DNA from: Oryzomonas sagensis | Lineage (GTDB): Bacteria; Desulfobacterota; Desulfuromonadia; Geobacterales; Pseudopelobacteraceae | Assembly (NCBI RefSeq): GCF_008802355.1 | Contig: NZ_VZRA01000001.1 | Location: forward strand, 55,001 to 119,000 | Direction of reading: 5' to 3' | DNA length: 64,000 bases | Shown here: positions 37,658 to 47,026 of the stretch, piece by piece | Numbering within the stretch: position 1 is the stretch's first letter | How the letters are laid out: each line of letters begins with the position of its first letter | Program-made: the position numbers and the translations under genes | Notes under the pieces: generated by a model | What the model saw: only the letters and a program-made list of their open reading frames with translations | Database searches by the model: none | Told to the model about the DNA's origin: nothing

Positions 37658-38715
37658 GGTCTTCCTCTCTCCCGGTCGGCGAGGCCCTTGAATAGCTCCA
37701 GATACTGTTCGGTCGTGCTTTCGAGGGAATGGGCGGAAACGACATAGTCGTAGGCCCGCTCCGCTGTTTTGCGATATTCTTCCGGGTGCTCCAGAACCTT
37801 ATCGATGCATTCCGCCATAGCGCCGCTATCCTTTATATTGCACAGGAGCCCTCGCCCGGCAACGATTTCCGCCAACCCCCCGGCGGCTGTTGACACGACC
37901 GGCACCTTATAGGCAAAGGCATCGAGCACGCTGCTGCCCAATCCCTCTTCTTCGGAACTCATGCAGAACACGTCCATGAGCAGAAAGACATCCTCAACCT
38001 CGGAAACGAATCCCATCAGATGATAGACATCGTTCAACCGGTACTCGTCGATCTTCTGCTGCACCGTGTTTCTGAGAGAACCATCGCCGAAATGCAAAAA
38101 CACGAAGTCATCCCTCAGCCGGGAGAGTCCCCGTACCGCTTCAATCATGGTAAGAGGATCCTTGTGCTGCTCCAGGGCGGCAAAGGTTGCAACGATCTTT
38201 TTCCCCTTGGCGTCCACCTTGGCAACGATCTCCGCAGCCCGTCCGCTATCCAGGGCCCGCGGTACAACGACATCGGAGATAACGGTGATATTCGGTATGC
38301 CAAAATTCTCCAGTATGGTTTTTACCCAGTTGGAGATGGCAACAACATGATCGGTGCTGCGATACTTGATCTTCGTGAGTCTGCCCCGCGGCACGAAGTC
38401 GACCCGGCGCGTGTACACGATCGGTTTGCCGTGAAACGGTTTTGTCATGGCTGCCAGCGTCTGGGCTTTGGCCGTCTGGGCTTGTATGAGATCATAGGCT
38501 GCCGCGTTGGTCGCCAACCACCGAAGGCCGCCCAGGGTTCCGCCGATCTCGTGCACCGTTATCCCCAGCCCACGGGCTTTTTGCGACAGGGGGCACCCCT
38601 TTCGGCACAGCAGATCGACCTGAAGGCCTGCCTGTAGAAAGCCCATGATATTATAGAGGGTCTGACGTTCGCCCCCCCTCCAGCTCTTTTCGGTGTTTAT
38701 GACCAATACGTGCAT
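37654..38715 (-). CDS. Glycosyltransferase family 4
   Basis: A 353-residue retaining GT-B enzyme. Seen: an N-terminal VLVINTEKSWRGGERQTLYN, the C-terminal donor domain with VATFAALEQHKDPLTMIEAV, HFGDGSLRNTVQ, and the E-x7-E-like SSEEEGLGSSVLDAFAYKVPVVSTAAGG. ATG 38715 (AAAGG upstream) is chosen; a TTG at 38757 and an ATG at 38730 are in frame but give an unusual N-terminal extension. The stop overlaps the next GT9 gene by 4 bases. Acts on LPS core or O-chain precursors; the sugar is unknown. Confidence 0.85.
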   Translation of the reverse strand: MHVLVINTEKSWRGGERQTLYNIMGFLQAGLQVDLLCRKGCPLSQKARGLGITVHEIGGTLGGLRWLATNAAAYDLIQAQTAKAQTLAAMTKPFHGKPIVYTRRVDFVPRGRLTKIKYRSTDHVVAISNWVKTILENFGIPNITVISDVVVPRALDSGRAAEIVAKVDAKGKKIVATFAALEQHKDPLTMIEAVRGLSRLRDDFVFLHFGDGSLRNTVQQKIDEYRLNDVYHLMGFVSEVEDVFLLMDVFCMSSEEEGLGSSVLDAFAYKVPVVSTAAGGLAEIVAGRGLLCNIKDSGAMAECIDKVLEHPEEYRKTAERAYDYVVSAHSLESTTEQYLELFKGLADRERGRP

Positions 38716-38753
38716 GCGCCGCCTTTTCATGCCGTGTCGAGTACCACAACAGA

Positions 38754-39545
38754 TCAATCCTCTTCGTTGAGTTCCGACAGCATGATTATCTTGTAGAAAA
38801 CGCCAATGGCGCCCGAAACGGCCACGAGCAACCCGGTACGGCCGTCAAGAAAGCCGCGCTTCAGGATATAGCTCTTCACAAATGCGGCCACCGTCCGGAC
38901 GACGGCGCGCAACGCCCCGCCCTTCTTTCCCGCAACCTTCATCTGCCGGGCACCGGCGGTGGAGTAACTGTACATCTTCAGGATAAAATCTTCCGGCCTG
39001 TTATACGAAAAATGCTCCATGACACCGGCAAGCTTCTTGACGGCCCCAGTGACTTCGACGGATTCGTGTACCTGCCGGTCATTGAATCTTCCCGCATCCT
39101 TCCTGAATACCCGCAGCACTTCATCGGGCCACCAACCGGAGTGACGGACCCACTGTTGTTTATACATATTCTTGCGCCTGAAACTGAACCCCACGTAAGC
39201 ACCATTGTTGTCGATGGCACCCCGTATCTCCTCCGCCAACTCAGGGGTGATGACCTCATCGGCGTCGATGGACAAGACCCACTCGTGAGTGGCTAACGAG
39301 AGGGCATAGTTTTTCTGGGGACCATACCCTGACCAGGGGTGATGAAAAAATCTCACACCCGGATAGGTGGTGCAGATCTCTTCGGTCCTGTCGGTGCTTC
39401 CGGAGTCAACGACGATGATCTCCGCAGCCCAGGACACACTCTGTAGGCACGGGGCAATGGTAGTCTCACCATTCAAAACGATGAGGATGACACTGATCTT
39501 GCATGGCGCCGTAACGGCGCGGTCAGCCAGACCTTGATGAACCAT
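38754..39545 (-). CDS. WaaE-type LPS core glycosyltransferase (GT2)
   Basis: A 263-residue GT2 enzyme resembling WaaE/KdtX, which adds beta-1,4-glucose to the first heptose. Seen: KISVILIVLNGETTIAPCLQS, VVDSGSTDRTEEI, the FFHHPWSGYGPQKNYAL signature of this subgroup, LSIDADEVITPEL (DxD), and RHSGWWPDEVLRVFRK. A C-terminal hydrophobic stretch (VAVSGAIGVFYKIIM) may attach it to the membrane. Donor specificity is inferred from the family. Confidence 0.83.
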   Translation of the reverse strand: MVHQGLADRAVTAPCKISVILIVLNGETTIAPCLQSVSWAAEIIVVDSGSTDRTEEICTTYPGVRFFHHPWSGYGPQKNYALSLATHEWVLSIDADEVITPELAEEIRGAIDNNGAYVGFSFRRKNMYKQQWVRHSGWWPDEVLRVFRKDAGRFNDRQVHESVEVTGAVKKLAGVMEHFSYNRPEDFILKMYSYSTAGARQMKVAGKKGGALRAVVRTVAAFVKSYILKRGFLDGRTGLLVAVSGAIGVFYKIIMLSELNEED

Positions 39546-39618
39546 GAACAGACTCCTTGCCAGACCGGTTGCGCTGCCGCCAATCGTCAGGGGAACACGA
39601 CGGGAGAACGAAACGATT

Positions 39619-40596
39619 CTATTTCATAAAGCCGAAGACGCGCTTAAGCCCATGAAAACGTGGCTTTGCCCGGTAGAAACTTTCGCAGAAACGATTGCCG
39701 CCGCTGTTTTCAGCCACCATCGCCAGAAAATACGCGGCTCGCTCTTTCGTCGTATGATACTTTACCAGATGCTCATGCCCGGCGGCCGCAATGGTCTCCA
39801 CCAATGCGGGGTCGGAGAGCAGAAGATCCAGTTTTTCGTCGAATTCGTCAGGGGTCTTGAAAACCATGCAGTTTGTGCCGCTGGTGAAAGGATGCGGTAT
39901 GGTAATGTCCAACTCCTGCGTGAGCAACAAGGTGCCGGCAGCGGGGATTTCCCAGTAGCGGGCACAATCGTATCCTGCGCCGACCACGTTTACCGCGATC
40001 CGGCTGCGGTAGAGGATATCCTGATATTTCGGTGTTTTTATCGGCCACCCCCTGGACTGTGACCGAATGTATGCGCACTCGCCGGTACTTCCGCAGAATA
40101 TGGCTGCATCGTCTCTATTCAAGAGCCTCTGATAGATGGAATAGCGCATGGTGTTGTTGTTCAGATTGGCGGCAAATGAGGCTTTTATGTCGCGTTGCAG
40201 CCTGGGGTGGTCGAAATATCTCTTTTCCGCGGCAAACGGCAACGGATAGACCGGATCGGCATTTTTGTTGTTCCAGCATTTATTCAGCTCTCTTTTGAAT
40301 ACCGCCCTGAACTTCGCATAGGGGTAGACCTTGAATGCCTGGGAATCAGAACCGTCCACGAAGACCTTGTTGGGATTATCCATGTAATCCACCAGTCTGG
40401 TCCTTACCCCCTTATTAGAACAAACCACGATCAGATCGGCACGTTCCGCCTCTTTCAGGATCTTTCCGTTCGATGATCGTGCCGCGTAATTACTGCTCTC
40501 GGACGCGATGATCTCATGCCCGAGCTCCTGTAGCCCCTCCATCAAGGAGGCTGTCAAATAATCATAATAGGGGGATAGTATGCAAACGATCTTCAT
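39619..40596 (-). CDS. CgeB/GT1-like glycosyltransferase
   Basis: A 325-residue protein with a glycosyltransferase-like fold: the N-terminus IVCILSPYYDYLTASLMEGLQELGHEI, and the C-terminal YWEIPAAGTLLLTQELDI plus DEFDEKLDLLLSDP pattern found in CgeB/Glyco_trans_1_2 proteins. It is AT-richer than the flanking waaF. It stands alone, 73 and 154 bases from its neighbours. Acceptor and sugar are unknown. Confidence 0.7.
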   Translation of the reverse strand: MKIVCILSPYYDYLTASLMEGLQELGHEIIASESSNYAARSSNGKILKEAERADLIVVCSNKGVRTRLVDYMDNPNKVFVDGSDSQAFKVYPYAKFRAVFKRELNKCWNNKNADPVYPLPFAAEKRYFDHPRLQRDIKASFAANLNNNTMRYSIYQRLLNRDDAAIFCGSTGECAYIRSQSRGWPIKTPKYQDILYRSRIAVNVVGAGYDCARYWEIPAAGTLLLTQELDITIPHPFTSGTNCMVFKTPDEFDEKLDLLLSDPALVETIAAAGHEHLVKYHTTKERAAYFLAMVAENSGGNRFCESFYRAKPRFHGLKRVFGFMK

Positions 40597-40750
40597 GCCA
40601 GCACCTTTTGACGGCGGCTTCCCGCAAGTCTCGGAAACCCCTGGTGGTAACCGTATTTATTATGAACAGGCAACAAGACGCCGCAACAAAGCACTTTCCC
40701 TCCATAACCAGAGGTAAAACGCCCTTTCCCGGCACTATCTCGTCAGGAGA

Positions 40751-41806
40751 TCATGACTGCGGCGGTTGTTGTGCAACCGCCAGCGCCGCCGCAACCACAT
40801 CGTCCGCAGTGACCGCCGTCATGCAGCGGTGGTCGGTCGGGCACTCCCGTAACTTGCAGGGGGCGCACGCCACGCCTTTGCGCACAATGGCCGCCTTGAC
40901 CGTATAGGGCGCGGTGCCGGTATGGTCGGTGGGGCCGAAAATGGCCACCAGGGGCACATCGAAGGCAGCGGCAATATGCATGGGGCCGGAATCGTTGGTG
41001 ACCATGAAATTGCTGCGTTTGATGAGCGCCATCAGTTCCCGCACCGTGGTCTTGCCGGCCATATTGAGGCAATCGCCGCCCAGGCGCCGCTCGATGTCGG
41101 CCGCAATGCCGGCCTCGTCGGGACTGCCGAAGATCACGATCCGCGCCTGCCACTCCGCGGCGAGGCGGCGGGCGACGTCGGCAAACCGGTCCGGGTACCA
41201 CCGTTTGGCCGAACCATAGGTAGCGCCGGGATTGACGGCGAGCACGCATGTTCCCGCCGGTATGCCCCCCTTGGCCAGCAGGGCCTCGGCAGCGGCGTCT
41301 TCCGCCGGTGTGGTGCATAGGCGCGGCAGCACATCCACGCCCGTAATGCCGAAATGGCGCACCAGATTGCGGTAGTACTGGACCTCGTGACGGTGGGGCG
41401 GCGTCTCGTCCTGGGAATAACGGCCGGTCAGCAGCAGACTGCGGCCATCGCTGCTCTTTCCCAGCCTGACCGGTATGCCCGCCAGCCAGGGTACCAGGGC
41501 GGAATCGAAGGAGTTGGGCAGGATGATCGCCATGTCGAATGACTGTTTTCTCAGTTCGGATGCCAGCCTGAGTCTGCCCCGCAGCCCCTGATGGGCCCCC
41601 TTGCGGTCGAAGACCATGACCTTGTCCACCCAGTCGTGGGGCGAAAAGACCTCCGCCACCGGGGGATTCGCCAGCAGGGTGATCTCGGCCTGGGGGTAGT
41701 GCTCCCGAATCAAGCCGAGGGCCGGCGTCGTCATAACCGCATCCCCGATCCAGTTGACCGCGCGGATCAGTATCCGGCGAACCTTATGGCGATCCGGGAG
41801 CATCAT
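40751..41806 (-). CDS. waaF: Lipopolysaccharide heptosyltransferase II
   Basis: A 351-residue GT9 enzyme that adds the second heptose. Seen: IRAVNWIGDAVMTTPALG, ILPNSFDSALVPWLAGIP (the WaaF-type block), NPGATYGSAKRWYPDRFA, the donor-site TNDSGPMHIAAAFDVPLVAIFGPTDH, and a C-terminal CAPCKLRECPTDHRCM typical of WaaF. Its ATG overlaps the stop of the Trm112-like gene by 4 bases. Confidence 0.92.
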   Translation of the reverse strand: MMLPDRHKVRRILIRAVNWIGDAVMTTPALGLIREHYPQAEITLLANPPVAEVFSPHDWVDKVMVFDRKGAHQGLRGRLRLASELRKQSFDMAIILPNSFDSALVPWLAGIPVRLGKSSDGRSLLLTGRYSQDETPPHRHEVQYYRNLVRHFGITGVDVLPRLCTTPAEDAAAEALLAKGGIPAGTCVLAVNPGATYGSAKRWYPDRFADVARRLAAEWQARIVIFGSPDEAGIAADIERRLGGDCLNMAGKTTVRELMALIKRSNFMVTNDSGPMHIAAAFDVPLVAIFGPTDHTGTAPYTVKAAIVRKGVACAPCKLRECPTDHRCMTAVTADDVVAAALAVAQQPPQS

Positions 41807-41997
41807 CGATCATCCTTTCCGGTATCCCCAGGCGTTACCGTTTCGGCCTCGTCCGCCAGCAGGACCGGGATACCCTCGCGGATCGGAAACTTCACCCCGC
41901 AGGAGCGGCACAGCATGTACCGGCCATCGCCCGACAGCGAGAGTTCCTCCGTGCAGATGGGGCAGGCAAGTATGGATTGCAGATGTTCGGGCAGCAT
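41803..41997 (-). CDS. Trm112-like zinc-ribbon protein (UPF0434/YcaR family)
   Basis: A 64-residue protein with two cysteine pairs (CPIC at residues 12-15 and CRSCG at about 30-34) and the family ending VKFPIREGIPVLLADEAE. In many proteobacteria the gene lies next to lpxK and kdsB, as here. The zinc-ribbon fold is known, but its role in LPS biosynthesis is not. It overlaps waaF by 4 bases and follows lpxK by 45. Confidence 0.85.
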   Translation of the reverse strand: MLPEHLQSILACPICTEELSLSGDGRYMLCRSCGVKFPIREGIPVLLADEAETVTPGDTGKDDR

Positions 41998-42042
41998 GCG
42001 TGTATCCCGTAATATAAACTATTTATTTTGACACAGGAGCGG

Positions 42043-43128
42043 TTATTTTTGAAGCAAATTGTTCAGGAGACCCGTCAGGATGGTGGGGTCGTCAAGGGCA
42101 AACTCAAGCCGGGCGAGCAGGACCTTCCGGGCAAACTCCGGTGCAAGGCGGCGCAATTTTACCCCGTCCTTTTCCGTCGTCACGGCGTACTCGGCGCCGC
42201 AGCCCCGAAAGGCATCCCCCAATCCGGCCAGTTGGGCGGGGGTATAGGCGGCGTGGTCGGGAAGCGGGATGGCGTGAACCACATCCAGCCCCAGGGTGCG
42301 AAGTTCCTCAAAAAAGGGGTCCGGCTCCCCGATGCCGGCAAAGGCCATGATTTTCTTGCCCCGCAGGGCGTCAAAGGAGACACGGGGCCCACCAGACAGG
42401 GGAACGGCCACACCCAAGCGATGGCGGGCCGAACATGCAGGTTTCCCCGCCAGAGGCGCGGGGGAAAAACCCAGGGGGCAACGGGTATGGATAATCAGGT
42501 CGGCGCGTTGCACGGCGCTTATCGGCTCCCGCAACAGACCGGCCGGCAGGGTCCAACCGTTGCCGAAGGGGCAGGCGCAATCCACAAGCAGGACGTTCAG
42601 GTCGCGCTGGAGACGCAGGTGCTGAAAACCGTCATCCAGCAGAAACACATCGGGGGAGAGCTTTTCCATGGCCAGCATGCCGGCGCTGTACCGATCGGCG
42701 CCCATCACCACCATCAGGCCGGGCACCGTGGCGGCCAGCAGGTACGGTTCGTCGCCGCACTGCCCGGCATCCAGACGGATAGTATCCCCATCGGCAACAA
42801 TGGCCGTCTGCCCCTCCATGGTGCCGCCATAGCCGCGCGACAGGACCACCACCTTCATGCCGCGGGCGAGGAGAAACCGGGCGATGAAAGCCGTGGCAGG
42901 TGTTTTGCCGGTGCCCCCCACGGTGATGTTGCCCACCGAGATCACCGGCCGGGGCAGGCATTTTGCCGTCAGGATACGTTTTTGGTACAGGGTGCTGCGG
43001 ATGGTCTGGATGCAGGCATAGAGCAGGGCAACTGGAGACAGGGCAAGGACCAGCAGGCGTCCGGCAAGCCCCTTTCGTGTTCCCGTGGCGACGCTGCGCC
43101 AGTATGTGGAAGAGGAGGTCAAATCCAT
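42043..43128 (-). CDS. lpxK: Tetraacyldisaccharide 4'-kinase
   Basis: Inner-membrane kinase that phosphorylates the 4' position of the lipid A disaccharide. 361 residues, with an N-terminal hydrophobic helix (LLVLALSPVALLYACI, about 24-40), Walker A VGNITVGGTGKTP, LSRGYGG, the DEP motif, and LLDDGFQHLRLQRD. ATG 43128 with GGAGGAG upstream is preferred to a longer frame beginning at 43269, which would run into the lipoprotein gene. An intact copy is required for Kdo transfer by WaaA. Confidence 0.95.
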   Translation of the reverse strand: MDLTSSSTYWRSVATGTRKGLAGRLLVLALSPVALLYACIQTIRSTLYQKRILTAKCLPRPVISVGNITVGGTGKTPATAFIARFLLARGMKVVVLSRGYGGTMEGQTAIVADGDTIRLDAGQCGDEPYLLAATVPGLMVVMGADRYSAGMLAMEKLSPDVFLLDDGFQHLRLQRDLNVLLVDCACPFGNGWTLPAGLLREPISAVQRADLIIHTRCPLGFSPAPLAGKPACSARHRLGVAVPLSGGPRVSFDALRGKKIMAFAGIGEPDPFFEELRTLGLDVVHAIPLPDHAAYTPAQLAGLGDAFRGCGAEYAVTTEKDGVKLRRLAPEFARKVLLARLEFALDDPTILTGLLNNLLQK

Positions 43129-43184
43129 CCCGATGGACTCCTCCCCGTCGCCGTTTGAGCCGCGGCGGGGAGAAGACGATCCAA

Positions 43185-44858
43185 CTATTTTATCCTTCGT
43201 ATCGTATAATTCTGGGAATCCGTCACATAGAGGCCGATGCCGTCCGTGGTGATGCCCATGGGGGCACAAAAATACGCACCAAGCGCGGAGACGGTCCCGG
43301 TATCAAATCCGAACGTATCCTGGGTGCCGGCTATCCTCGTGACTTCACCAGAGAAGCCGCTTGAGGTGAGAACTATCCTGAATACCACCTGGCCGCGCCC
43401 CGGGGCGTTGTAGATATCCCGTCCCCAATCGGTCACATACAGGTAGGTGCCGTCCGTGGTGATGCCGTTCGGCCCGTTGAAGAGCGCACGATCCCCCGAC
43501 GCGACACTCACGGCGCTGTTCGTGCCGTAAGTGCCGATGGTCCCCGCTATCCGCGTCACCAGGCCGGTGGCGATGGAGACCTTGCGGATGGTGTAGTTGT
43601 AGAAGTCCGTCACATACAGGTTGGTCCCGTCCGTGGTGATGCGCAGGGGGGTGTTGAAGCGCGCGGAGGTTCCCTTGCCGTCGGTTGAGTCCGTCGAGCC
43701 GGTAGCACCGAGGGAACCGGCCAATGTTGTGACCTGGGGCGTGCCGCCGTCAGGCACCAGGGTGATCTTGCGGACTGTCTGGTTATCCACGACATACAGG
43801 TTCGTTCCGTCGGTTGTGATCCCGATGGGAGCGCCGAAACGCGCTGCGCCGATTGTGGTGCTGTTCGTTGTTGTACCGTTTGTTGTCGTGGTCGTTGTGG
43901 TATTTCCCGTGCCGTCAATCGCCCCGGAAGTCCCGCTGCTGCCGGCCAAAACCGAGACGGTTCCGGTATAGCGGCCTGAGGAGTCAACGGTAAGTGCGAT
44001 CTTATCGATCGTGTAATTCGAGGTATCGGTCACATACAGATTTTTCCCGTCACTGGTTATCCCTGCGGGATTGTTGAATACTATGTCAGCAGGTGTGGCG
44101 GCCGCGGTCCGCAGCGTCCTGACGCTGGTGGCTGCGCCGCTCGCATCGAGCGTTACGATGTGGATGCGGTTGCTGTAGTTGTCCAACACAAAGAATGTTT
44201 TCCCGTCGATGGTGGTGATGCCGATAGGCAGCCCCATATTCACCGGGGGGATTCTTGCGGCGGTATAATCGGAAAATGTGGGCACAGTTTTTACCCTGTC
44301 CCCCACGGCGGCAATCCCCACGACCGTAGAGACATTGGAGAAGGTCGCCGGGAGCGTGTTGTTCTGGACCGCTCCTCCCATCAAGCCGTATCTTGCGGCA
44401 TTGGATGATGTATAGGCACCAAAGGTTGTTTTTGGCGAATCCAGGTACATTCTGCAATTTTGCTTGCTATCGACATCATAGACCAGCCAGTAATCCACCG
44501 TCGAATTAGTGGCATCCGTGTGCACTTTTTGGATGGCCGTAATTGTTTTGACGGGTGTGGATGAATCAACATTAAACGTGACCGTGCTGCCTGTCGTAGA
44601 TAGAGCCCACGTCCCGACCCTTGTGGTAGTATCCGATGGATTGTAGTTCCAATCATACCTCGTGACGCCCGAATAGGTATGGAATGTGGTATATGGTGCA
44701 CCTTTGGGCGATGTGACGTAGAACGTATTCGGGTAAACATCCTTAGCGGTAAACACATCGGTAGTGCTGGCAATAGTGCTTGCGGACGTGGAGCCGCCGC
44801 ACCCGGAAATGAACAGTGAGAGCAATAACGCCGCTGTCAGCCACATACTTTTCTGCAT
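43185..44858 (-). CDS. NHL-repeat beta-propeller lipoprotein inside the lipid A cluster
   Basis: A 557-residue exported lipoprotein with lipobox ISGC (cysteine at about residue 20). From about 205 on it carries five or more NHL blades of the form GITTDGTNLYVTDFYNYTIRKV, with a Thr-rich insert near the middle (GNTTTTTTTNGTTTNSTT). ATG 44858 has GAGGT at 9 bases; in-frame starts upstream are weaker. Composition is AT-richer than waaA and lpxK, which it separates. Role unknown; it probably sits on the outer membrane. Confidence 0.82.
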   Translation of the reverse strand: MQKSMWLTAALLLSLFISGCGGSTSASTIASTTDVFTAKDVYPNTFYVTSPKGAPYTTFHTYSGVTRYDWNYNPSDTTTRVGTWALSTTGSTVTFNVDSSTPVKTITAIQKVHTDATNSTVDYWLVYDVDSKQNCRMYLDSPKTTFGAYTSSNAARYGLMGGAVQNNTLPATFSNVSTVVGIAAVGDRVKTVPTFSDYTAARIPPVNMGLPIGITTIDGKTFFVLDNYSNRIHIVTLDASGAATSVRTLRTAAATPADIVFNNPAGITSDGKNLYVTDTSNYTIDKIALTVDSSGRYTGTVSVLAGSSGTSGAIDGTGNTTTTTTTNGTTTNSTTIGAARFGAPIGITTDGTNLYVVDNQTVRKITLVPDGGTPQVTTLAGSLGATGSTDSTDGKGTSARFNTPLRITTDGTNLYVTDFYNYTIRKVSIATGLVTRIAGTIGTYGTNSAVSVASGDRALFNGPNGITTDGTYLYVTDWGRDIYNAPGRGQVVFRIVLTSSGFSGEVTRIAGTQDTFGFDTGTVSALGAYFCAPMGITTDGIGLYVTDSQNYTIRRIK

Positions 44859-44963
44859 AAAATAATACCTCATCCGATCGTTTGTCATTATCGCAAGTTT
44901 GTTATTATACGTCATTCAACAACATTATTTAACCAAAAACAGTGTGTATTCATCTCAAAAAAC

Positions 44964-44973
44964 TGTGATCACA
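44964..44973. promoter_or_regulatory. CRP/FNR-like palindrome upstream of the propeller lipoprotein
   Basis: TGTGATCACA, a perfect 10-base palindrome in an AT-rich gap 106 bases before the lipoprotein start. It resembles a compact half-site pair for a CRP/FNR-family regulator, but the spacing differs from the classic TGTGA-N6-TCACA. Weak prediction. Confidence 0.2.
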
Positions 44974-45041
44974 ATTAAATCATAATTCTGATCGAGTAAC
45001 GGCACCTGTACCAAGGCTTGCACACATGCAAACCCCGGTTT

Positions 45042-46331
45042 TCACAGATAGCTGGCAATGACCGCCATGTGCCGCTCGGTGGCCCCGCCGTTCTCCCGCA
45101 CCATGGCCAGCCCGTTCGCGCTCAATTCCCGGCGCTGGGCAGTATCTTCGAGCAGGCGGCAACAGGCCGGGGCCAGACCGGCGGCGTCTTCGACCCGAAC
45201 CCCGGCCCGGTATTTCAGGACCAGCGCCATAATCTCACGGAAATTGGTCATGTGGGGGCCGAAGATGAACGGTATCCCCAGGGAGGCCGGTTCCAGCAGG
45301 TTGTGACCGCCGGTCGGCACGAGGCTCCCCCCCACAAAGGCCAGGTCCGACAGGGCGTAGATGTCCATCAATTCTCCCACCGTGTCCACCAGCAGCACAG
45401 AGCCGTCGGAAAAGAGCGAGGTCGCATCCGCGGCCAGGGCCGTGCGCCGCAGGAACGGCAGCCCGGCCTTTTCCAGAAGCCCGGCGACCTGGACGGCCCG
45501 TTCGGGATGGCGCGGCACCAGGACCAGCATGAGCCGGCTGTGGGTCGCCAGGAGTTCCCGAAAGGCGGCCAGGACCGGTTCCTCCTCGCCGGGATGGGTG
45601 CTGGCGGCCGCGATGACGATCATCCCTTCGGGAATCGCGTAACGCTTCCGCAGGGCCGCCCGCTCATCGGGGGACACGTGACGGCAGGGGATATCGTACT
45701 TCAGGTTGCCCGTCGCCAGCGCCCGCTCCGCCGGGGCACCGATGGCGACGATCCGCTCCCGGTCGGCGGCGGTCTGCATGCAGAGCGCGGAGCAGAACTC
45801 CAGGGCGTGGCGGAAGAACCAGGCAAACTTCAGATAGCGGCCGTAGGAGCGGTCCGAGATACGGCCGTTGGCCAGAATCACCGGTATGCCGCGACGGGCC
45901 GCCTCCCGGTTGAAGTTGGGCCAGATCTCGGTTTCCATGATGATGACCAGCGTCGGCTTGACGGCGTCCAGGGTGCGGCGCACGGCTGGCAGGAAATCGA
46001 AGGGGAAGTAGATGCACAGGTCTTTTTCGGGGAAGCCGGAGGTCACCCCGCGGCCGGTTTCGGTAGTGTTGGACACCACGATGGCATGCCCGGGGTAGCG
46101 TTGGCGCAGCGCCTTGAGCAATGGCCGGGCGGCAACGGATTCGCCCACCGACACGGCGTGCAGCCAGATCACCGGGCGGTTGGCGATGGTGGCGAGCCGC
46201 GACCGGGGTATGTGTCCGAAACGCTCGCCCAGCGCGGCGGGCCGACTGCGGCTGATGGAGCGATACAGGTGGTAGATGAGTACCGGCACGAGCAGCACAA
46301 GGGCGAGTATGTTGTAGACCGCGTAGAACAT
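45042..46331 (-). CDS. waaA: 3-deoxy-D-manno-octulosonic acid (Kdo) transferase
   Basis: A 429-residue inner-membrane-bound GT-B enzyme that adds Kdo to lipid IVA. Seen: an N-terminal hydrophobic anchor (about 3-22), [14 protein letters not shown] containing the catalytic Glu, [17 protein letters not shown], and the donor-site [19 protein letters not shown] 46331 is chosen; an in-frame TTG 46343 would overlap the PAP2 gene. The number of Kdo residues added cannot be told. Confidence 0.95.
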   Translation of the reverse strand: MFYAVYNILALVLLVPVLIYHLYRSISRSRPAALGERFGHIPRSRLATIANRPVIWLHAVSVGESVAARPLLKALRQRYPGHAIVVSNTTETGRGVTSGFPEKDLCIYFPFDFLPAVRRTLDAVKPTLVIIMETEIWPNFNREAARRGIPVILANGRISDRSYGRYLKFAWFFRHALEFCSALCMQTAADRERIVAIGAPAERALATGNLKYDIPCRHVSPDERAALRKRYAIPEGMIVIAAASTHPGEEEPVLAAFRELLATHSRLMLVLVPRHPERAVQVAGLLEKAGLPFLRRTALAADATSLFSDGSVLLVDTVGELMDIYALSDLAFVGGSLVPTGGHNLLEPASLGIPFIFGPHMTNFREIMALVLKYRAGVRVEDAAGLAPACCRLLEDTAQRRELSANGLAMVRENGGATERHMAVIASYL

Positions 46332-46339
46332 AGGAGGAC

Positions 46340-47026
46340 TCAAACCCCGCCATCGGGAGCAGGCTCCCGGTCAAGCCCCATCAGGTAGTAGAGCGCCACG
46401 GCCGTGAGGTGGACGATGCCCCAGGCCCACAGGACATCGCTGACAAAGTGCCCCCCCTGGCTGATGCGGGCCACCCCCATCACGATGCCGTACAGCATGC
46501 CGAGGACGAATACCCGCCGGGCGACCCGCGGAGAGCGGCGGCGCAGGACAAAAAACGGCATGGCCAGATAGAAGGCCGATGCGCCGTGCCCGGAAGGAAA
46601 CGACTTGCCGTTGCCCGAGGCGCCCCTTTCCCAGGGGTTGTGGAAGGCCCGGTTGCCTCCAAACTGAGTCACCTCCCGGGGCCGGGGACGGCCCCAGCCA
46701 TCCTTGAATACGGTGTTGACCAACAGGCCGGGGCCCAGCATCAGCAGAATAACCATGAAGGCGGCGCCTTTTCTGAAAGGCGTCAGGGGCGGCTTGATCA
46801 GACCTGCCACATAGAGTGCCAATGCGGCCCCGCCCAGAATATAGGCGGGATAATATCCATAGAGGTACAGGAAGTGCCACGGCTGGGCGTCCCCCACGGG
46901 CCAGGCGCCGTTGATATAAAAAAACTGCGCCGCCTTGAGATCGACCCCGGTGACGGCGATGAGTGCCGTTGCCGCCACCAGCACCACAAGCGGCACTCCG
47001 AAATCAAGAAGCTTGGTGTTCAGCAT
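46340..47026 (-). CDS. PAP2-family lipid phosphatase (possible LpxE-type)
   Basis: A 228-residue polytopic enzyme with the three phosphatase motifs KDGWGRPRP, FPSGH and ARISQGGHFVSD. Active sites of this family face the periplasm. Placed between lpxL and waaA, it may remove a lipid A phosphate as LpxE does, or act on undecaprenyl-pyrophosphate. Sequence alone cannot separate these. ATG 47026 has GGGGAG at 7 bases and overlaps the lpxL stop (ATGCTGA), so translation is coupled. Confidence 0.82.
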   Translation of the reverse strand: MLNTKLLDFGVPLVVLVAATALIAVTGVDLKAAQFFYINGAWPVGDAQPWHFLYLYGYYPAYILGGAALALYVAGLIKPPLTPFRKGAAFMVILLMLGPGLLVNTVFKDGWGRPRPREVTQFGGNRAFHNPWERGASGNGKSFPSGHGASAFYLAMPFFVLRRRSPRVARRVFVLGMLYGIVMGVARISQGGHFVSDVLWAWGIVHLTAVALYYLMGLDREPAPDGGV

